A DNA stretch of 64,000 nucleotides from Diospyros lotus (Eukaryota; Streptophyta; Magnoliopsida; Ericales; Ebenaceae), in contig NC_068338.1 of the NCBI RefSeq assembly GCF_014633365.1, positions 20,656,616-20,720,615 of the forward strand, in the 5' to 3' direction. Made by a program: the position numbers and the translations under genes. Below, one piece after another: positions 48,901-56,869 of this stretch. Each line of letters begins with the position of its first letter. Within the stretch, counting starts at the first letter, position 1. The notes beneath the pieces are model-generated. The model saw nothing but the letters and a program-made list of their open reading frames with translations, ran no database searches and was not told the origin of the DNA.

Positions 48901-51760
48901 TTGCCTCTTGTTGTTGTGTCTTCTATGACTACTTATTTATATGATAGTAAGTTAGTAACTACTACTATCTATGATCTTCCCAAGAGAGTAGTTTCACTTC
49001 TTATGCCTCTGTCATTCTATTTCTTATTGACTTACACCTAGGTTCTTTAGTGTATTGATTTCTTTAGGAGGTTTAGTTTCTCATTCAAGATAAGTCCAGG
49101 CTGTTTGCAAGGTAATCTTGTTTCTTATTCAGTGTCTTTTTTTCTTTGGTGCTAATGCTCATCCGATATAACGTCAGTCACACCACTGTGTAAGTTGATA
49201 TTTAACTTTTGTTTTAATGTTCCATGAATATTCCATTAACCATTTTGGGTTTGGAAGTGTTCTGTGGCTTTATAAACTTGGTAATGTTTAAGCCAAGGGG
49301 AGATTATATATGGTGTGTGAAAAATGATATGATGTTTTTTTGTTTGTTCGTTCTTTTTCCCTCTTTCACCTTAGGGTTATGTTGAACCAAGTGTCAACGT
49401 TCTTTGTTTTGATTTGTTCTTTTCCTGGCAGAATTCACAGTTTTATCTGGAATGATAATAAATTGAGATCTAACCCAAAACATATTAGCAGGAGCACAGT
49501 AATCGTTAGATAAATAACTCAAATACACCAGGATTCAGTCTGATTCTCAGATGCAGTTTCACGTGGTCTTACTGCATCAAAATTATAATTATCTGTTTTT
49601 TTTTAAAGTGTGGGAAATCCTAAAATTCATTGCTAAAGTGCTCTTCATTTCAGCACAAGGCCACTGCATTTTGATTCTCAGATGCAGTTTCACGTGGTCT
49701 TACTGCATCGAAATTATAATTATATGTTTTCTTTAAAGTGTGGGAAATCCTAAAATTCATTGCTAAAGTGCTATTCATTTCAGCGCAAGACCACTGCATT
49801 TTGGCAGTTATTAAAGAAACTTGGGGGGTGTAGGCGTGGTATTAGCTGTCATTATTCTCTGTCCATCAATTTTTTTTGAGACATTTTCATTTACATGTGT
49901 GTTGAACCTACTGTTGACTCATTATGAAATATAATAGATATTGCAAAATCTCAAAATTTCACTATCATGAAACAGTAGTCAGTTATCATGAAATTAGTTC
50001 TCCAAACTATAGATGTAAACTAGTAAGCACTGATACTTCATTTTGGGAGCCCGACATGTCATTATATCTGATGTGGATGCTTGTTGGATGACCCAGATAC
50101 ATGTTGACCCACCCAAGGGTGCGTCCTAATTTATTATTAATAGCTCAAATGAATGCAAGTGCCCATGAGTTAAACGTGTGATGGACGTGCCTTAGTACAT
50201 GAAAGGGCTTTTGTTAGAGCTTTTAGAACTTTTTTGTGGACAAAATTTACAAATATGATAATATGGCCAAAGATTAAGAATCTTAATTGAGCCTTATTAC
50301 AACTTTGATAAAATAGCTACTTTTTTCTTTTTCTTGTATGTTTAATAATATATCTTCATAGTCAGAGATTTAACAGTGTCTTCGTGTTGGATTGTTGGTA
50401 TTTATTAATAAATTTTGTATATTTTCACCATGTAAAATGAATGATGTATTCATAATAGAGCAGTAATATTTTTTTTCAAATATGTTCATACTATGCCAAT
50501 AAAATGTATTTAGAATAATTATTTCTTTTGTCAGTATCCTTGTTGCATCTGTTCCCTTATTTTTTTTTTTTTTTCTAAATTGCTGTATCTGTGTCCTTAA
50601 GTTTTCTAATCGCTGTATCTGTGCCCTTATTTTTTCTAAATTGCTGTATCCATATCCTTAATTTTCTAAATTGCCATCCTATATCCATGTGCATGTCTTT
50701 TCTTAGTAGTGTGTAAAGATGGATCAGTAGTGAGAGAAGAAAGACTAATATGTGATAAATTAAGAGACAGTGCATTTGTGATATGCTACGGAAGCACCAA
50801 TGAAAAAGTGAGTTTGTTGGCTATATTCCTTTGGTGACTTGGAAAGACAACCAATTGTTTTGTAGCATAAGAGATTTGCTTTGACTTTCCGAAGGTTCTC
50901 ACTGAAATGTGGTTTTGGTTGAGGGAAGATGTTTAATTTTTTAAATAGATTTTCTTCTTCTTTATTGGCTAGAAAAAATATTCGGCAATGTCTATACAAG
51001 GAGGATTGGAAAAAGACAGATGTCTTGTTTATTGACATAAAATGTGAAGTATTTCTTTTCTTCTTGTATTATAAATATCTGTTCCACATTTTTGTTCTTA
51101 TTTTTTTTTTCTAACTTGTAACATGTTTCATGCATGCATAGGCAATGGATTTACTTGTCCCATGATAGACTCGTCTCTAGGTGTCTGGAATTCTCCTAGT
51201 TTTTGGTAAATAATATAATACTAGGATACGTTTAGGCACCTTTTGATGTGTCAGGGAGTGTTCAGCAAGAGATTGTATTGAAATGTGTCTGAAACAAAAA
51301 TAGGGCACCTTGTTGGATGTGTCTGCTTTTTGGGGAATGCATCTTGGCTTCGCTACATTGTATGACCGTATTTTTGGTATGCTAGGTGTACAAGTATCTG
51401 ATTACATTACATGGTTCAGACAATATTGAAAAGCCAAATGCATTATCAAATAGTTTATAGAGAACTTTTCTGCATACTAGAGCAACTTAGTGGGTTTAAT
51501 TCAAACTGTTGCACCTGTATATTATGCTTAATTTATTAATAAAATCCTTCCCTCTTTGTGGGGCTCTTTTTCAATTCTGGTGTTTCCCTGTAAGTAACAT
51601 TCTTGTTTTCAATCTCCTGAGATTGCCATGACATCAGTGGAAACTGAATGATTTACTTGAATGAATTTTCTTTTGCAGTCAAGTTTATATGGCTAGAGAA
51701 ATAAAAACTGGGGAAATTGTTGCTTTGAAGAAAATACGGATGGACAATGAAAGAGAGGGG
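30986..51760 (+). CDS. CDKC: Cyclin-dependent kinase C, first two coding exons (partial)
   Basis: Exon 1 is 30986-31095, exon 2 is 51679-51760. Spliced, they give 64 residues in one open frame: MAIAAPGQLNITESPSWGSR, then VDCFEKLEQIGEGTYGQVYM, then the AREIKTGEIVALKKIRMDN block, ending at the codon for Gly. This matches the N-terminus of plant CDKC, including the glycine-rich loop GEGTYG and the ATP-anchoring Lys in VALKK. CDKC pairs with cyclin T as the plant P-TEFb and phosphorylates the RNA polymerase II C-terminal domain. Donor TATGG|GTCTGT and acceptor TTTGCAG|T keep the frame (110 + 82 nt). The remaining exons (activation helix onward) are not found before 64000, so intron 2 exceeds 12.2 kb. 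The exons show no damage. Function would depend on correct splicing across both giant introns. Confidence 0.88.
31561..31871 (-). mobile_element. Solo gypsy-type LTR
   Basis: A 311-bp sequence from TGTCAGAG to CCATGACA, flanked by a perfect 5-bp duplication CCTTT (31556-31560 and 31872-31876). Purine-rich GAGAGAATTGAGGGAGAG tracts on the plus strand imply the LTR is antisense to CDKC. No internal region is present, so LTR-LTR recombination has occurred. Confidence 0.85.
31872..33234. other. Native-looking intron sequence
   Basis: Past the CCTTT repeat copy (31872-31876), no repeat ends or coding signals are seen. Poly-T runs occur near 31990-32007 and 32960-32972. Confidence 0.45.
33235..33628 (-). 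repeat. Gypsy-type LTR, antisense, left half of inverted pair
   Basis: TGTCACACCC to GTCGTTAACA. The antisense polypurine tract (TTTCCCCTCCCC, 33629-33640) follows directly, so on the minus strand this is a 3' LTR with its internal region to the right. About 100 bp of internal 3' end survives before a junction near 33730. Confidence 0.75.
33730..34315 (+). mobile_element. Gypsy-type 3' end and LTR, sense, right half of inverted pair
   Basis: The LTR 33972-34315 runs TGTCATAACCCC to GGTCGTGACA. It is preceded by PPT GAGGGGGGAAT (33961-33971), the GTTCTTGGGGACAAG block, and a purine-rich basic-residue region that is the reverse complement of 38079-38320 in the gag-only gypsy element. The internal sequence ends abruptly near 33730 against the antisense fragment. 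The right flank ATAGC (34316-34320) resembles GTAGC (33230-33234) left of the antisense LTR. Confidence 0.78.
34316..35049. other. Intron sequence, nothing recognised
   Basis: Non-repetitive, T-rich sequence with no supported gene or element ends. Confidence 0.4.
35050..35190 (-). mobile_element. RTE LINE fragment
   Basis: Matches by eye the antisense RTE at about 26610-26760 (shared CTCTCCTTGAT-like, ACTAATACATTTTG-like and TTTTGTATCAAGTCAT-like blocks), with an internal deletion of some 40 bases. Confidence 0.6.
35754..35989. repeat. 118-bp tandem duplication within the copia LTR
   Basis: The unit beginning CTAGAAACCGGTGAAAACAG at 35754 repeats from 35872 with very few differences. It lies in the transcribed part of the LTR, judging from the antisense TATA-like motif near 36060. 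Confidence 0.9.
36325..36640 (-). pseudogene. Copia RNase H/C-terminal fragment
   Basis: The minus-strand frame reads PYSSAIGGLMYCMVCTRLDL and AHAMSVASRFMANPGKEH, then, after a stop and an internal deletion, KWISRYHFIREVLERKKI and VADMFTKAVP. This is the end of a copia polyprotein, with the usual central RNase H segment missing. Confidence 0.8.
36640..37406 (+). mobile_element. TRIM-like miniature copia element
   Basis: The 3' LTR is 37064-37406 (TGTTAG to CTAACA, 343 bp). The 5' LTR survives only as its last ~145 bp (36640-36785), aligned at an offset of 621 bases. Between them are a Met-type PBS (TGGATCAGAGCCA, 36789-36801) and 278 bp of internal sequence holding just the first 59 codons of a copia gag. 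Protease, integrase and RT are all absent. No left TSD is recoverable. Confidence 0.82.
36858..37037 (+). pseudogene. Truncated copia gag (59 codons)
   Basis: ATG 36858 opens MAYTAFAARCDIEKFDGSNN, then FGLWIMKMRALLGNLGLEEA, the conserved copia gag N-terminus (F-D-G-x-N-F-x-x-W). It ends at TAA 37035-37037, immediately before the LTR-proximal sequence, so gag codons are fused to 3' flank by a large deletion. Confidence 0.75.
37407..37685. repeat. Diverged direct repeat flanking mini-element
   Basis: ATGACATCATC...GAAGTTTTGGAG...TCAATGAACA at 37408-37482 recurs diverged at 37606-37676. Its middle (GGGACAAGAATAAGCTTCTA, 37517-37540) also occurs at 35440-35459, left of the copia LTR. These are remnants of an older local duplication later split by insertions. 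Confidence 0.55.
37769..38078 (-). repeat. 3' LTR of pol-less gypsy
   Basis: 310 bp. Antisense TATATAAAGC-type TATA near 37967-37976. Adjacent antisense PPT ATTTCCCCTTCC at 38079-38090. Close relative of 40719-42113. Confidence 0.85.
38703..39809 (-). pseudogene. gag of pol-less gypsy, interrupted by solo LTR
   Basis: The C-terminal part (39080-38703) reads FEELKALLLNSHPTLNESYF, then VLKFINGLNDVMRCTVKMM and VRLQEMALEAIYRKHGL, the same retrotransposon-gag block as in the elements at 1087 and 57361. The N-terminal coiled-coil-like part (QFQKRIMDTKFEKTCTKLNK) lies at 39809-39600. The conserved RWW core was lost or disrupted between them, where the solo LTR sits. The frame is not continuous. Confidence 0.78.
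39100..39427 (+). mobile_element. Nested solo LTR in gag
   Basis: 328 bp, TGTCATG to ATCTAACA, flanked by a perfect 5-bp duplication CAATG (39095-39099 and 39428-39432). Its sense CT-rich leader (CCTCTTCTCTCTCCCTC) and Met-type style resemble the LTRs of the element at 690-6113, so it is a related gypsy family. Confidence 0.88.
39810..40718 (-). other. Internal 5' region of pol-less gypsy
   Basis: Between the 5' LTR and the gag start. It contains exon-like, GC-richer sequence (40000-40450) with ATCGCGATCG-type motifs but no recognised protein. No standard Met PBS is seen next to 40718. Confidence 0.5.
40945..42016. mobile_element. Chimeric retro-insertion (LINE-like 3' end plus SERRATE fragment)
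   Basis: A 1.07-kb insert is bracketed by a 17-bp target duplication, a length typical of target-primed (LINE-type) integration. On the minus strand the insert ends CAAATAAAAAAA, a polyadenylation-signal-like A tail. The left ~370 bp (40945-41314) is non-coding, LINE 3'-UTR-like on the minus strand. The right ~700 bp is a plus-strand, intron-free copy of part of SERRATE. Opposite orientations of the two parts suggest twin priming or template switching (inference). Confidence 0.75.
41315..42016 (+). pseudogene. SE: SERRATE (ARS2-like) cDNA fragment
   Basis: The plus-strand frame reads NAHKDEEWLKDKYHPTNLLG, VIERRNELARKMAKDFLLDL and ALVRKLDFEKGIGDN, then GLASVKGLEGIKLLDTLLTS and, in another frame, GVDYYGLVETSELKGLRHVR and CWQERLKCRDPLEVMTAKER. 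This is the central region of plant SERRATE, the zinc-finger protein that works with DCL1/HYL1 in microRNA processing and in pre-mRNA splicing. TGA at 41525-41527 and a frameshift near 41820 kill it. Both ends are truncated. The functional gene must be elsewhere. Confidence 0.85.
42120..42382 (+). repeat. 5' LTR of copia element
   Basis: 263 bp with a CATATATAAGCAG TATA region at about 42259. It pairs with 47469-47708. The PBS starts directly after. Confidence 0.92.
42412..43520 (+). pseudogene. Copia gag pseudogene
   Basis: A Ser-rich start at ATG 42412 goes out of frame. Copia gag sequence then resumes (42717-43025: FQLKQKLRSIKNDELSINDY, ATLNGLDQDYETV) and continues in other frames to 43275. 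The zinc knuckle near 43267-43310 (YC-stop-LCGKAWHFVDKC) has TAG in place of the residue between the first two Cys. Gag would package the RNA; this copy cannot. Confidence 0.83.
43530..43800 (+). pseudogene. Copia protease pseudogene
   Basis: The active-site block near 43540 reads SWFVDLGATNHIT, so the invariant DSG triad is DLG. Further down are a stop after THYIT-like sequence and the VPSMKKNLLSV-type linker. Inactive aspartic protease. Confidence 0.75.
44050..45660 (+). pseudogene. Copia integrase pseudogene split by MITE
   Basis: The HHCC zinc module (WHARLGHPSLNVIKSVLNKI, then FCDSCKISK) begins near 44073. The core has YSDLWGPAP (first Asp) and FMDAFTRSTWFYPLKL. The MITE (44427-45036) interrupts just before the second catalytic region (LRAVQTD, GGEF). 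The Glu block NGVVERKHRHIAE follows near 45155. A stop (TAA) near 45266 precedes the conserved C-terminal domain (LLQPFGCACFPYLRSYNKHK). Confidence 0.88.
44427..45036. mobile_element. hAT-type MITE nested in copia integrase
   Basis: 610 bp with inverted ends CGGTGTTCTAAAA and CAGTGTTCTAAAA (right end, complement) and an 8-bp duplication GAACCAAA (44419-44426) / GAACCAAG (45037-45044). Subterminal CTAGGCGCC/GCGCCTAGG-type motifs are dense. A (GA)n tract and an ATGGCGGCTGTAAC stretch near 44763 resemble a captured 5' UTR/exon but give no recognised protein. Confidence 0.88.
45950..47493 (+). pseudogene. Copia reverse transcriptase and RNase H pseudogene
   Basis: The RT frame 45959-46792 starts after a stop at about 45954 and carries GYKWVFQVKYNANGSV, KARLVAKGF, VDVNNAFLNGDL and an intact catalytic YVDD (about 46470). 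RNase H continues in a second frame at 46723-47004 (YRTLIGSLQYLTYTRPD) and, after a stop, at 47014-47493 (SRTKHVEIDVHFVREKV, DILTKGLPRDRF), reading into the LTR. It would copy genomic RNA into cDNA; the separated frames make it inactive. Confidence 0.9.
47469..47708 (+). repeat. 3' LTR of copia element
   Basis: 240 bp. It matches 42120-42382 apart from substitutions and a shorter centre, and is followed by TTGGC. Confidence 0.92.
47714..49540. other. Native-looking intron sequence
   Basis: No element ends or genes recognised. A (TG)n microsatellite is at about 48473-48484. Confidence 0.4.
49541..49802. repeat. 131-bp tandem duplication in intron
   Basis: The unit starting TGATTCTCAGATGCAGTTTC at 49541 repeats from 49672 with only a handful of differences, ending CCACTGCATTTTG in both copies. 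Each copy contains a TTTCAGC acceptor-like motif. Confidence 0.9.
50537..50680. repeat. Short tandem minisatellite
   Basis: Three to four imperfect units of about 30-40 bases with the core GCTGTATCTGTGCCCTTA and a TTTTCTAA spacer. No coding meaning is seen. Confidence 0.75.
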
Positions 51761-51931
51761 GTAAGTTTTTCTGTATCTTATATATATTTTTGGTCTTTGG
51801 TTATTATTATTATATATTTTTTTATATATATAATAATAATAATATGGATGGACAATGAAAGAGAAGCGGTAAGTTTTTCTGTATCTTATGTGTATTTTTG
51901 GTCTTTGGTTATTATTATTATCTTTTTATTA
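51738..51931 (+). repeat. 108-bp tandem duplication of CDKC exon-2 end and splice donor
   Basis: GGATGGACAATGAAAGAGA...GTAAGTTTTTCTGTATC starts at 51738 and again at 51846. Both copies keep a strong GTAAGT donor (51761 and 51869). The second copy encodes REA instead of REG at the boundary. The 108 bases between donors are 36 sense codons without a stop. Confidence 0.92.
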
Positions 51932-52589
51932 TTGCACTCAGTTATGAATAAGGGGCAGTCTTTGTTGCAATGGTGAGGTTGCTTTTTTGTGTTTGGAAGG
52001 TCATGAGTTAACAGTCTTTTTCCTAAGTAAGGGTAAGATTGCGTACAAAAATGACTGTTCCCTTAATCCTCGCAAAGCAGGGAACCTAGCACTAAGGATG
52101 CCTTTTTACTTAGTTATTTGAAATCTTGAAAAAAACAATGAAAATCTAAAGGAGAAACATAACATCCGTCCCTTCCCAAATATCTTCATTTGAGGAGGCC
52201 AAGAACTGTTTTCCATTTGGTATGAGGTGGAACTAAATGACCATGTCTAGAAAGCTTGATTCTTAAATGGTTACAGTTCAAACACCATTCTTTATGGTGT
52301 AACTTGCCTCCTGCTTCACATTTAAAAAAAGAAAAAGAAAAAGGTGAAGGTAACCTAGCTTTTCTACATATTGGTGTTTATACCCTATGGTCATGTTTTG
52401 TTTCATGGGGGATAAGTTATCCTGTGTTGATTTTTTATGCCTAATGTTGGCAAGACTTTAAGAGGTATGATACCATTCTTGACCTAATCTCGTATATCAT
52501 AATGCATGGGGGACATACACACCCACCCACCCCAAATATGGGATTGTGATATTACTTCCTACGGTAAAAGACTGTTGGGAAAAAATAAA
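51932..52589. other. CDKC intron 2, proximal part
   Basis: No CDKC exon 3 (the activation-helix coding sequence) is found here. No other gene supported. Confidence 0.5.
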
Positions 52590-52961
52590 TGTTACGACCC
52601 TAGGGTTTGGCTAAGGTTTAGGAAGGAATTTGGTAAGAACACAGGAAAGAAAGAGCAGCAAGGGAGGGAGAGAGAGAACAAAACAGAGAGAATTGAGGGA
52701 GAAGAGAAGGAAACCGAGGGAGAGTTAGGAGAATTGAGAGAGGGAAATGGAATTCAAATTCATTCATAACATGCCTTCCTCTAACTACTCCAGCCTATTT
52801 ATAGGCCTACAATTGAAGGTACTAACAACAATAACAAAAAATACAACCAAAAGGAAAAAAACATATAACATGAATTCTATTATATCTTTGGGGTCGTGAC
52901 AATTCCCCTCTTCTTGAGAGAGTTATTGTCCCCAAGAACTTGCAGCTGTTGTCCCTGTTCT

Positions 52962-53276
52962 TCATCCAATTACAACCTTCACAATCTGATTTCTTCTTCG
53001 CCTTTTCTTATTCTTTTCTCTTACTTGCTTTGGCGTCTTTTTCTTTCTCCTTCTTGGCTTTATCTGATGAATGAAAGAGGAAACATCATCTCTTTGTTCA
53101 GCACCTTCTTTATTTTCCTTTGCTAAAATCAGCACCAACTCCTCTGCATCTTCAGCGGTTAAGAAATATCCAACGCTATCATCTGCTGTGATTTCCATGT
53201 TAATGCTCCCTTCTCCAGTGTCCAAACTCCTGAACCATATGGCAGTAGCCTCCTTTTCCATCATCTTCTGAACCAT
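52962..53276 (-). CDS. Unrecognised basic-tailed ORF of the gag-only gypsy group
   Basis: 105 codons with an acidic first half (SLDTGEGSINMEITADDS, TAEDAEELVLILAKENKEG) and a strongly basic tail (KPRRRKKKTPKQ, KNKKRRRRNQ). No known domain is recognised. A matching but more degraded region is in the sister copy at about 38150-38400, so the segment is a shared feature of these elements. It could be a gag C-terminal extension or a leftover of a captured gene. Whether it is translated is unknown. Confidence 0.35.
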   Translation of the reverse strand: MVQKMMEKEATAIWFRSLDTGEGSINMEITADDSVGYFLTAEDAEELVLILAKENKEGAEQRDDVSSFIHQIKPRRRKKKTPKQVREKNKKRRRRNQIVKVVIG

Positions 53277-53615
53277 ATGGCTGCTGTCCTATTTAGTCAG
53301 TTTCAATTGCTCCTTTTCTACTAGAGCCAACACCTAACTGTTCTACACCATTTGAAGTAACAATAAGACTGGCGCTCAAAGTAGCAGTAAGATTGCCAAG
53401 TCCTCAGCCTCCCACTTCTTTCTTTAGTCCAAGTCCTTGTTGCATGGCTGTCTTTCATCAATGGCATGGAACTTGTCTACGTCATCCCCATCTTCCAATG
53501 CTACTTCATCAACTTCCTTCAAATATAAGCTTTGATCCCCACCGATACCCATGTCCATTCTCTCTTCATTTTCGGCGTTTTCAGTTACAACTGGCCAGTC
53601 CAGCTCCAATTTCTC

Positions 53616-54149
53616 CTAAGATTCCTGCTCAACGTGATTTTTAGCCTTAGGAGCTCCTTCAATCAGTTGGCTGCTCTTAGTAGAACTGTTAGGCTGCAGC
53701 CCCTGCTTCCTAAAAATGGCTTCCAAGGCAAGTTCCTGCAATCTTGCTTTCTCGGCCGCCTGTTTAACGGTTGCATGCATCATCATCTTGACCATTGACC
53801 TTAGTTCATCTTTCAAACCACTATTAAAATTGGAAACGAAGTACTGCTCCGTTAAGGTAGGTTCCAAAATCAACATCAAGGACCTTAATTCTTCAAACCG
53901 GTCCTAGTACTCCATAACTGATCCAACCTGTTTAAGTTTATGAAATTCGTCAATTACATCGGTTATTGACTTCTCTCTAGACTGGTCACTTCGATCCTCC
54001 ATAACTGCTGCTGCTGCTCTGCTCGGAAGACCGAGAATTCTTGCATGTAGCAGCAGGCAACAATGAAGCGAATTGCTATGAGTGACGAGAAAGAAAAATT
54101 GCTTCTGAAAATGAAATAAGAAATGCTGATGAGTGTGTTTGAATGGCAC
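53616..54149 (-). pseudogene. gag remnant of gypsy element
   Basis: The frame 54149-53904 ends with SITDVIDEFHKLKQVGSVME. A one-step frame change leads to 53879-53616: LEPTLTEQYFVSNFNSGLKD, ELRSMVKMM and ARLQELALEAIFRKQGLQ, the gag C-terminal half. The RWW core and N-terminus are lost. Confidence 0.78.
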
Positions 54150-54150
54150 C

Positions 54151-54547
54151 TGAAGCTATGTAGAGAGAAGAGAATGTAGAATTTGCCTTAGAAGATTTTA
54201 GAACCAGAAATCAACTTTCAGCTTCAATTTCTCTATTTGTGGTATGGGTTGGTGGGCGATAATATACCCAAAAAAACAAAATATACATATATGAGAAAAT
54301 AAAATAAAATAAGTCCAGATTCAGCCCCAAAAAGCTGGGTTTGGGTAGGATCACAATCTTACAAGATCCTATGATCCTATCGTGATCTTGGCACAAGACC
54401 AATTTTTGCATAAGCTTTGATCGATTCCTTAAGTTGGGTCATATGATCCGATATCTCGACTATGATTTAAAAAATGTGGCCAAAATATTAATTAAATTTG
54501 AATTTTCATTCTCTTTTGTATTCTAAACTTCTATGGCAACTAAGCAG
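54151..54547. other. Intron 2 sequence between elements
   Basis: A short A-rich (AAAAT)n stretch near 54294-54310. Nothing else recognised. Confidence 0.4.
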
Positions 54548-54861
54548 TGAAGCAAGAGCTTCAAGGCTCTAACAGAAAGAAACACGCGAAAAAGAAAAGA
54601 AAGAAAATATTCTCGTTGAAAGAAAATTTCACTTAATGAACAACTGAATATAGAAATAAAGGTATAGTTGAATATTTATACTCAATTATCCTTAATAACA
54701 AACTGTTGCAACTTGCAACAACAAACCATAACCGCCTAACTAATCCAACACCTACTTATAACAGCATAACAATAATCATCATAACAATTTACAACCAATA
54801 CCACTGTAACGCAATATAAAGAAATACACAACAAGATTAATTAACATTATTTCCTTCTACA
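54548..54861 (-). repeat. 3' LTR of antisense copia
   Basis: The right border TTCTACA abuts the antisense PPT. The left border at TG 54548 is the best CA-ending candidate but cannot be checked, since the partner LTR is outside the window. Confidence 0.55.
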
Positions 54862-54959
54862 TTCCCCTTCAAATCAGACTCCATAGTAGAAGAAGAAGAC
54901 TTGGGCTTTAGCTTGTCTGAAGTGGTAGTAGGGCTATGATGCACAGGTGACAGCTTGAG

Positions 54960-56461
54960 ACCAAGTTACATAAAAACAGAAACCCATCCCTTTATAAACC
55001 CTTAGTGAAAATATCAACCACTCGATGAAGAGTAGGGACATATCTGATTTCAACTTCACCATTTTCCACCTTCTCTAGAACAAAATGCACATCAATCTCA
55101 ATATGCTTATTGCGTGAATGAAACACAGGATTTTCAGCTATGCTTTTGGTTGCTGGTTTTCACTCTATATAATTGAAATTTTGGCACATGGATAACCTAA
55201 TCCAGAAAACAATGACTTTAGCCATAAAATCTCAATAACATCCTGTGCAACAGCCCTATATTCAGCTTCTCCAACAGATCTAACTACCACAGACTATTTC
55301 TTTGAGCCCCGAACCAACAAATTTTTGCCAAGGAACACACACAAGCTACTGGTAGACCTCTTAGTAACTTTACAGCCAGTATGATCCACATCCGTGTAAA
55401 CAATTAAAGACAAATCACTAGGAGAAGGAGAAAATAACAAGCCCAGACCAACTGTTCCCTTAACATACCAAAGTAGTCTTTTGCAAGCTAACCATGTTGC
55501 ATTTTTTGGAGAAGACAAAAATTGACTCGGTTCATTCACCACAAAAGCAATATCTGGTCTGGTGTATGTCAAATATTGGAGAGAAACAATGAAGGTTCTA
55601 TAGAGAGATAGATCAAAAAATGGGTCACCCTCATCAATCAAAGAAACTCCCAAATTTACAGGTGTAGCACAGGGCTTTCAATCTTGCATTGCTGCCTTTT
55701 TCAATAGATCTAAAGTATACTTTGATTGAGTAAGATATATCCCACTACTATCTCTATGAGTTTAAAACCCTAGGAAATAGTTCACTGATCCTAGTGTTTT
55801 GTGAGCAAAATGAGTATCCAAATCTCGAATACAAAACTGAAGAGTTGTAGAGTTCGAACCCATAACAAGAATGTCATCAACATATACAAGAATGAACAAG
55901 ACATACTAAGAGGTCTTCTTGATAAAAAGAGAAGCATCAGAAACAACCCTTGTAAAACCCAACCTTGTAAGGTACTCCTTAATTTTGAATACCAAGCTCG
56001 GGGAACTTGTTTAAGACCATAGAGAAACTTTTTCAGTGTATAAACATGAGAAGGAAACTGAGTTTACAAAACCCTAAAGCTATGACACATACACCACTTC
56101 AGTTAAATCCCCATTGAGAAAGACATTATTAACATCTACTTATTGAATGTCCCAACCAAAAGTAACAAAACCCGTATAGTGGGTGCCTTAATTACTAGAC
56201 TAAAGGTTTCAACATAGTCAATCTCGGGAGTTTAAAGGAACCCCTTAGCCACTAATCGGGTTTTATACTTAGAACAGATCCATCAGGATTATACTTTACT
56301 CTAAACACCCATTTGCAACCAATGAGATTCATACCAGGAGAGAAGAGAACAAGCTTCCATGTGTCATTATGTTGCAATGCAGAGAACTCCTCTTGCATAG
56401 CTCTAACCCATTGAGAATCTAAAAGAGCCTCATGAACTGAAGTAGGCTCTAGGGTACTCAC
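54960..56461 (-). pseudogene. Copia RT and RNase H pseudogene
   Basis: RT begins near 56461 with EALLDSQWVRAMQEEFSALQ and MNLIGCKWVFRVKYNPDGSV. The catalytic YVDD is intact on the minus strand (55887-55873). RNase H follows in 55653-55294 (YRTFIVSLQYLTYTRPDIAF, YTDVDHTGCKVTKRS), with the rest degraded to about 54960. Several stops and shifts break it. Confidence 0.87.
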
Positions 56462-56537
56462 TAAAGCATGAGGAGAGGTGACAACAAACTATTTAGATTT
56501 ATACCTTGTAACCATAGGATGAATTGAAGGGGCTAGA

Positions 56538-56858
56538 TGTCACAGGCTAAGGGTTGATCTATAATTAGAGTTGTGTAGCAAGGTATAAAGGGAGATTGGT
56601 GTAACTGTAACAAGCCACTTGGCACATGGCCACTTGGAGATTCTAGAGAAGTAGTTAGAGGAAGTCTCTAGTGTAACCAACCCTTATAAATAAGAAGCTG
56701 CTCACGAGGATGGGAATATGTGAAGATTAATCCACAAGTCCTTTCCCTCCTAATTCGATCTCTATTCTCTCTTATTTCTCTCTCTGATTTCCCTTCCTCC
56801 CACCAAATCTCTTCCCAAACCTCGGAAGAAACTCCCGGTTAAATCTAGAGATATGACA
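56538..56858 (+). repeat. 5' LTR of nested gypsy
   Basis: 321 bp with a CTTATAAATAAG TATA region near 56690 and a CT-rich leader. It is followed by the PBS TTGTATCAGAGCCA (56861-56874), a one-mismatch match to the initiator-Met primer site. Confidence 0.93.
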
Positions 56859-56869
56859 TTTTGTATCAG

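Larger units (their letters stand above)
31096..51678 (+). other. CDKC intron 1, 20.6 kb, element-packed
   Basis: GT at 31096 and AG at 51677-51678. Contents in order: solo LTR, inverted LTR pair, RTE fragment, copia 3' end, TRIM-like element, pol-less gypsy with two nested insertions, copia with a nested hAT MITE. Stretches that look native are 31096-31560, 31872-33234 and most of 47709-51678; these hold no recognisable gene. Confidence 0.85.
52590..54150 (-). mobile_element. Gag-only gypsy element remnant, 5'-truncated
   Basis: On the minus strand: gag from 54149 to 53616, then an unassigned Lys/Arg-rich segment (53276-52962), the TTCTTGGGGACAA block, PPT (GAGGGGAAT) and a 3' LTR 52901-52590 (TGTCACGACC to GTCGTAACA, 312 bp). 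No pol domain is present and no 5' LTR is found. Its 3' organisation matches 37769-38320 and 33730-34315, so all three belong to one related group. Confidence 0.8.

Noticed and set aside
51689..51976. 95-codon independent gene starting at the CDKC exon-2 Met
   Set aside because: It is CDKC exon 2 read through its splice donor into the intron and the duplicated exon end.
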